Shown: positions 5,208 through 7,678 of the stretch, one piece after another
How the letters are laid out: each line of letters starts with the position of its first letter
Numbering within the stretch: position 1 is the stretch's first letter
NCBI GenBank assembly: GCA_900547615.1
Contig: URHH01000120.1
Span: forward strand, 1-7,678
DNA length: 7,678 bases
Origin: an uncultured Blautia sp.
GTDB lineage: Bacteria; Bacillota; Clostridia; Lachnospirales; Lachnospiraceae
Direction of reading: 5' to 3'
The notes under the pieces: model-generated
The model's database searches: none
Seen by the model: only the letters and a program-made list of their open reading frames with translations
What the model was told of the DNA's origin: nothing
Made by a program: the position numbers and the translations under genes

Positions 5208-6430
5208 AGAATTACAAGCTGTTTTTCAAATTCATGGCAGAATGGCTTTCCTGTTTTCTGACAGAGAACGCTTTCGTATACATTGGAGGCGAAAACCGTT
5301 TCATAAAGAAGCTTCTGATCCGGCTCTGCAAGGATTTTTGCAGCGTCGGAAACCTTTGTCACAAGGGGAATGGAGCTTCTTTTTTTGATTTCTTTTAAAA
5401 GAGGTGTGCTTTCCCTTCGAAATCCGAGAACTCTGGCAAAGGGAATATTTTCCGGAGTTTCTCTTATCTGAAGGAGAAGATGAAGCAGCGCTCTCTGGAT
5501 TCTGGTCTGCGTCATCTCCTTTGTTTTTAAAAGAGAAACAAATTGAGAAAAGCTTTGGTATTTGTTTCTTGTGTTGCAGATGCGTCTGGAAAGCTCCGGG
5601 GACACATCGAGAAAAAGCTCCGGTTTCTGTTCTTCTAAAAGGCGGTAGTGAAGAAGGAGGCTCAAATCTTCTTCCGTTACAAAAGCGTTTTCCGTAAACG
5701 CTTTTAAAAGAACAGGAAATACTTCTTTCGGAAGAGCCTCTTCCATATCTTTTAAGTTATTTTCAGAAGAGAGAAAATGCTTTCGGATTGCAGAGGCAGA
5801 CGGGTTCTGATTAAAAAGAGAGGTATCGTGATACCCTGCGCCTTCTCTTTTTAAGGTACATGGCTCTATGCTGCTTTTTATCCGGAGAAGCGCCTTACAG
5901 TATTCAATTCCGAGAATGTTGTTGGGGGAGAGCAGGATTTCTTCCGCGTGTTTCAGAGAATCGCAGGAAGCGGTTTTGATATATTCCTGCAAGGCAAGCG
6001 CTCTTGCAGAAGGAAATGTTTTTCCCTGAGAGAGGTGCTTTTTCAGAACCTGCTTATATTCTTCCGGTTCTTCTGTGAGAACCGCAGCAAGAGATTTTAA
6101 TTCCGATACAGAACCGGATTCGCTTCCGAAGCAGAGAAAATCCACAACTCCAAGATTTTCCAAAAGCTGTACCCCTCCCTTTGCAAAAAGCTCCGCGCTT
6201 GCAGTGGATACAGAGACAGGAAGCTCCAGAACAAGGTCTGCGCCGCATTTTAATGCCATTTCTGCCCGGATATGCTTTGGAAGAAGAGCAGGAGTTCCCC
6301 TCTGTACATAATCTCCGCTCATGGCAACGATAACGTAATCTGCTCCGAAATGTTCCCGCGTATATGTTATCTGATATTCATGCCCTTTGTGAAAAGGATT
6401 GTATTCTGCTATAATTCCCGCGATTTTCAT
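5204..6430 (-). CDS. tmcAL: tRNA(Met) cytidine acetate ligase TmcAL (YlbM family)
   Basis: This 408-residue cytoplasmic enzyme is normal length for the family. Characterised Bacillus TmcAL uses ATP and free acetate, through acetyl-adenylate, to form N4-acetylcytidine at the wobble position 34 of elongator tRNA-Met, improving AUG decoding. The N-terminus MKIAGIIAEYNPFHKGH contains the HxGH nucleotidyltransferase motif (H14-H17). Further conserved parts are MSGDYVQRGTPALLPKHIRAEMAL, GADLVLELPV, FGSES, NNILGIEY (170-177), KREGAGYHD (194-202) and the adenylate-binding SASAIR (211-216). The C-terminal half is the helical region of the family. The start is supported by GAGGTG (complement of 6436-6441) upstream of the ATG and by its own promoter. 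It is divergent from pta-ackA, the pathway that makes its acetate substrate, and convergent with the transporter ATPase. Confidence 0.95.
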   Translation of the reverse strand: MKIAGIIAEYNPFHKGHEYQITYTREHFGADYVIVAMSGDYVQRGTPALLPKHIRAEMALKCGADLVLELPVSVSTASAELFAKGGVQLLENLGVVDFLCFGSESGSVSELKSLAAVLTEEPEEYKQVLKKHLSQGKTFPSARALALQEYIKTASCDSLKHAEEILLSPNNILGIEYCKALLRIKSSIEPCTLKREGAGYHDTSLFNQNPSASAIRKHFLSSENNLKDMEEALPKEVFPVLLKAFTENAFVTEEDLSLLLHYRLLEEQKPELFLDVSPELSRRICNTRNKYQSFSQFVSLLKTKEMTQTRIQRALLHLLLQIRETPENIPFARVLGFRRESTPLLKEIKKRSSIPLVTKVSDAAKILAEPDQKLLYETVFASNVYESVLCQKTGKPFCHEFEKQLVIL

Positions 6431-6463
6431 AATTGCACCTCAAAAAATACTTTCTTATGGCAT

Positions 6464-6492
6464 ATTCTAGCATTTGAACGCTTGAAATACAA
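6464..6492 (-). promoter_or_regulatory. Promoter of tmcAL
   Basis: Read on the minus strand, TTGTAT (complement of 6487-6492) and TAGAAT (complement of 6464-6469) are 17 nt apart. Transcription should start near 6457, giving a leader of about 27 nt. The -35 box shares base 6487 with the -35 of the divergent pta promoter. Confidence 0.65.
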
Positions 6493-6510
6493 GGAGTATA
6501 GGGGTATAAT
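6482..6510 (+). promoter_or_regulatory. Promoter of pta-ackA
   Basis: TTGAAA (6482-6487) and a perfect -10 TATAAT (6505-6510) are separated by 17 nt. Transcription should start near 6517, leaving a leader of about 50 nt before the pta ATG. The near-consensus boxes fit strong constitutive expression of a central energy pathway. Confidence 0.8.
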
Positions 6511-6520
6511 ATTAACAGCT

Positions 6521-6544
6521 ATGAGTGCTGCCCGCAAAGGGTGA
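6521..6544 (+). other. Seven-codon open frame in the pta leader
   Basis: ATG at 6521 opens a frame encoding MSAARKG, with TGA at 6542-6544, ending just before the pta ribosome binding site. The ATG would lie only about 4 nt from the predicted transcription start, so it has no ribosome binding site and could be read only as a leaderless start. It is most likely a chance frame. Confidence 0.15.
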
Positions 6545-6549
6545 AATAG

Positions 6550-6556
6550 AAAGGAG
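6550..6556 (+). promoter_or_regulatory. Ribosome binding site deciding the pta start
   Basis: AAAGGAG lies 10 nt before the ATG at 6567. It fixes the start there and argues against the in-frame GTG at 6525, which has no such site and would place this SD sequence inside the coding region. Confidence 0.9.
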
Positions 6557-6566
6557 CCATTTAACT

Positions 6567-7574
6567 ATGGGATTTATTGATGTACTGAAAGACAGAGCAA
6601 GAGCAAATGTAAAAACAATTGTACTGCCGGAGACAGAGGATATGAGAACTCTGGACGCCACAGAGAAAATCTTAAAAGAAGGCATTGCAAAAGTCGTTCT
6701 TGTAGGAAACGAAGAAACTGTTAAAAAGAGTGCTGCAGAAGGCGGATTTGATATTTCCGGCGCAGAAATCGTAGACCCTGCAACTTCTGACAAAACACAG
6801 GGTTATATTGACAAATTAGTAGAATTAAGACAGAAAAAAGGCATGACACCTGAGCAGGCAAAAGACATTCTTTTAAATCAGTACCTGTACTATGGTGTTA
6901 TGATGGTAAAAATGGGCGATGCAGACGGTATGGTTTCCGGTGCGTGCCACTCCACAGCAGACACATTAAGACCATGCTTACAGATCCTGAAAACAAAACC
7001 GGGAACAAAACTGGTATCCGCTTTCTTCCTTATGGTTGTTCCGAACTGTGAGTACGGCGCAAACGGCGCATTTGTATTTGGTGATTCCGGTCTTGTACAG
7101 AACCCGAATCCGGAAGAACTTGCAGCTATCGCAGCTTCCTCAGCAGAATCTTTCCAGCTTCTCGTTCAGGAAGAGCCGGTTGTTGCAATGCTTTCCCACT
7201 CTACAAAGGGAAGTGCAAAACACGCAGATGTAGACAAAGTAGTAGAAGCTACAAGAATCGCAAAGGAAGAGCACCCGGAACTGAAACTGGACGGAGAATT
7301 CCAGCTTGACGCTGCGATCGTTCCAAGCGTTGGCGCGTCCAAAGCTCCGGGAAGCGAAGTTGCAGGAAAAGCAAACGTACTTATTTTCCCTGACCTTGAT
7401 GCAGGTAATATCGGATACAAACTGGCTCAGCGTCTTGCAAAAGCAGAAGCTTACGGTCCTGTAACACAGGGTATTGCAAAACCTGTAAACGACCTGTCCC
7501 GCGGCTGCTCCGCAGACGACATCGTAGGTGTTGTTGCAATCACAGCTGTACAGTGCCAGGCAGAAGACAAATAA
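6567..7574 (+). CDS. pta: Phosphate acetyltransferase (phosphotransacetylase)
   Basis: This 335-residue cytoplasmic enzyme converts acetyl-CoA and phosphate to acetyl phosphate and CoA. It is the short, single-domain Pta of Firmicutes (PTA_PTB family), lacking the N-terminal regulatory region of the enterobacterial enzyme. Recognisable segments are TIVLPETEDMRTL near the start, DGMVSGACHSTADTLRP from D120, SHSTKGSAKH from S210, DGEFQLDAAIVPSVG, and the strongly conserved GSEVAGKANVLIFPDLDAGN block from G262, followed by GPVTQGIAKPVNDLSRGCS. ackA begins 31 nt downstream, giving the usual pta-ackA operon for acetate formation and substrate-level ATP synthesis in fermentation. Close relatives in the family can act as phosphotransbutyrylases, but this length, these motifs and the ackA neighbour favour Pta. 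Confidence 0.97.
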   Translation: MGFIDVLKDRARANVKTIVLPETEDMRTLDATEKILKEGIAKVVLVGNEETVKKSAAEGGFDISGAEIVDPATSDKTQGYIDKLVELRQKKGMTPEQAKDILLNQYLYYGVMMVKMGDADGMVSGACHSTADTLRPCLQILKTKPGTKLVSAFFLMVVPNCEYGANGAFVFGDSGLVQNPNPEELAAIAASSAESFQLLVQEEPVVAMLSHSTKGSAKHADVDKVVEATRIAKEEHPELKLDGEFQLDAAIVPSVGASKAPGSEVAGKANVLIFPDLDAGNIGYKLAQRLAKAEAYGPVTQGIAKPVNDLSRGCSADDIVGVVAITAVQCQAEDK

Positions 7575-7605
7575 GAAAAATATTTAAAATCAGGAGAGTA
7601 AAATC

Positions 7606-7678
7606 ATGAATGTATTGGTAATTAACTGCGGAAGTTCTTCCTTAAAATATCAGTTGATCGACTCTGAGACAGAGGCAG
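7606..7678 (+). CDS. ackA: Acetate kinase (5' end only)
   Basis: Only the first 24 codons are inside the window; the gene runs off its end. The sequence MNVLVINCGSSSLKYQLID is the classic acetate kinase N-terminus, with N7 and the GSSSLK phosphate-binding stretch of the ASKHA fold. The enzyme turns acetyl phosphate and ADP into acetate and ATP. CAGGAGAG at 7591-7598 provides a ribosome binding site 7 nt before the ATG. The 31-nt gap after pta, without a terminator, indicates cotranscription. Confidence 0.95.
   Translation, partial: MNVLVINCGSSSLKYQLIDSETEA

Noticed and set aside
5198..5398. Plus-strand open frames across 5198-6544
   Set aside because: They lie antisense to the clear, full-length tmcAL gene, lack ribosome binding sites and resemble no family I recognise.
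6525..6566. Longer GTG start for pta
   Set aside because: It would add residues that encode the true SD (AAAGGAG at 6550-6556) and are not typical of Pta. The ATG at 6567 gives the standard N-terminus.

Overview
This window is ordinary chromosomal DNA from a low-to-mid GC Firmicute of the class Clostridia. A Lachnospiraceae gut anaerobe is most likely. The signs are a T-box leader of the clostridial type, strong AGGAG ribosome binding sites, sigma-A style promoters, tight operons, and a tmcAL / pta-ackA neighbourhood. The family placement is an inference from style and gene content, not from a marker gene. I see no mobile element, CRISPR array, rRNA or tRNA gene.

Region 1 (1-2055, + strand) holds the 3' end of a WalJ/YycJ-type metallo-beta-lactamase-fold hydrolase. 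A 90-residue ACT-domain protein (UPF0237) and a 454-residue PFL-family protein (UPF0210/DUF711) follow closely. Gaps of 14 and 23 nt suggest one transcript. The ACT/PFL pair is widely conserved, but its biochemical function is unknown to me.

Region 2 (2056-5173, + strand) is an amino-acid-regulated transport operon. A TTGACA-N17-TAAAGT promoter starts four bases after the PFL stop codon. It drives a complete T-box riboswitch whose specifier loop can be folded by hand and presents UGG (Trp). The T-box ends in an intrinsic terminator with a competing antiterminator. Then come a substrate-binding protein, a membrane permease and an ATPase, matching the predicted tryptophan transporter TrpXYZ. 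Uncharged tRNA-Trp should allow readthrough and transporter synthesis. The 136 nt between the terminator and the first start codon contain a possible helix that pairs the Shine-Dalgarno sequence. This would be a second control point that the T-box alone does not explain.

Region 3 (5204-7678) holds tmcAL on the minus strand, convergent with the transporter ATPase. tmcAL is transcribed divergently from pta, which is followed by the start of ackA. TmcAL uses acetate and ATP to acetylate the wobble cytidine of elongator tRNA-Met, while Pta-AckA makes acetate and ATP from acetyl-CoA. Their promoters are back to back with -35 boxes that share a base, so the two may compete for RNA polymerase.

Nothing here is a clearly new system. 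The best leads are the putative SD-sequestering helix downstream of the T-box, the uncharacterised ACT/PFL pair, the interlocked tmcAL/pta promoters, and a transporter binding protein without a lipobox.
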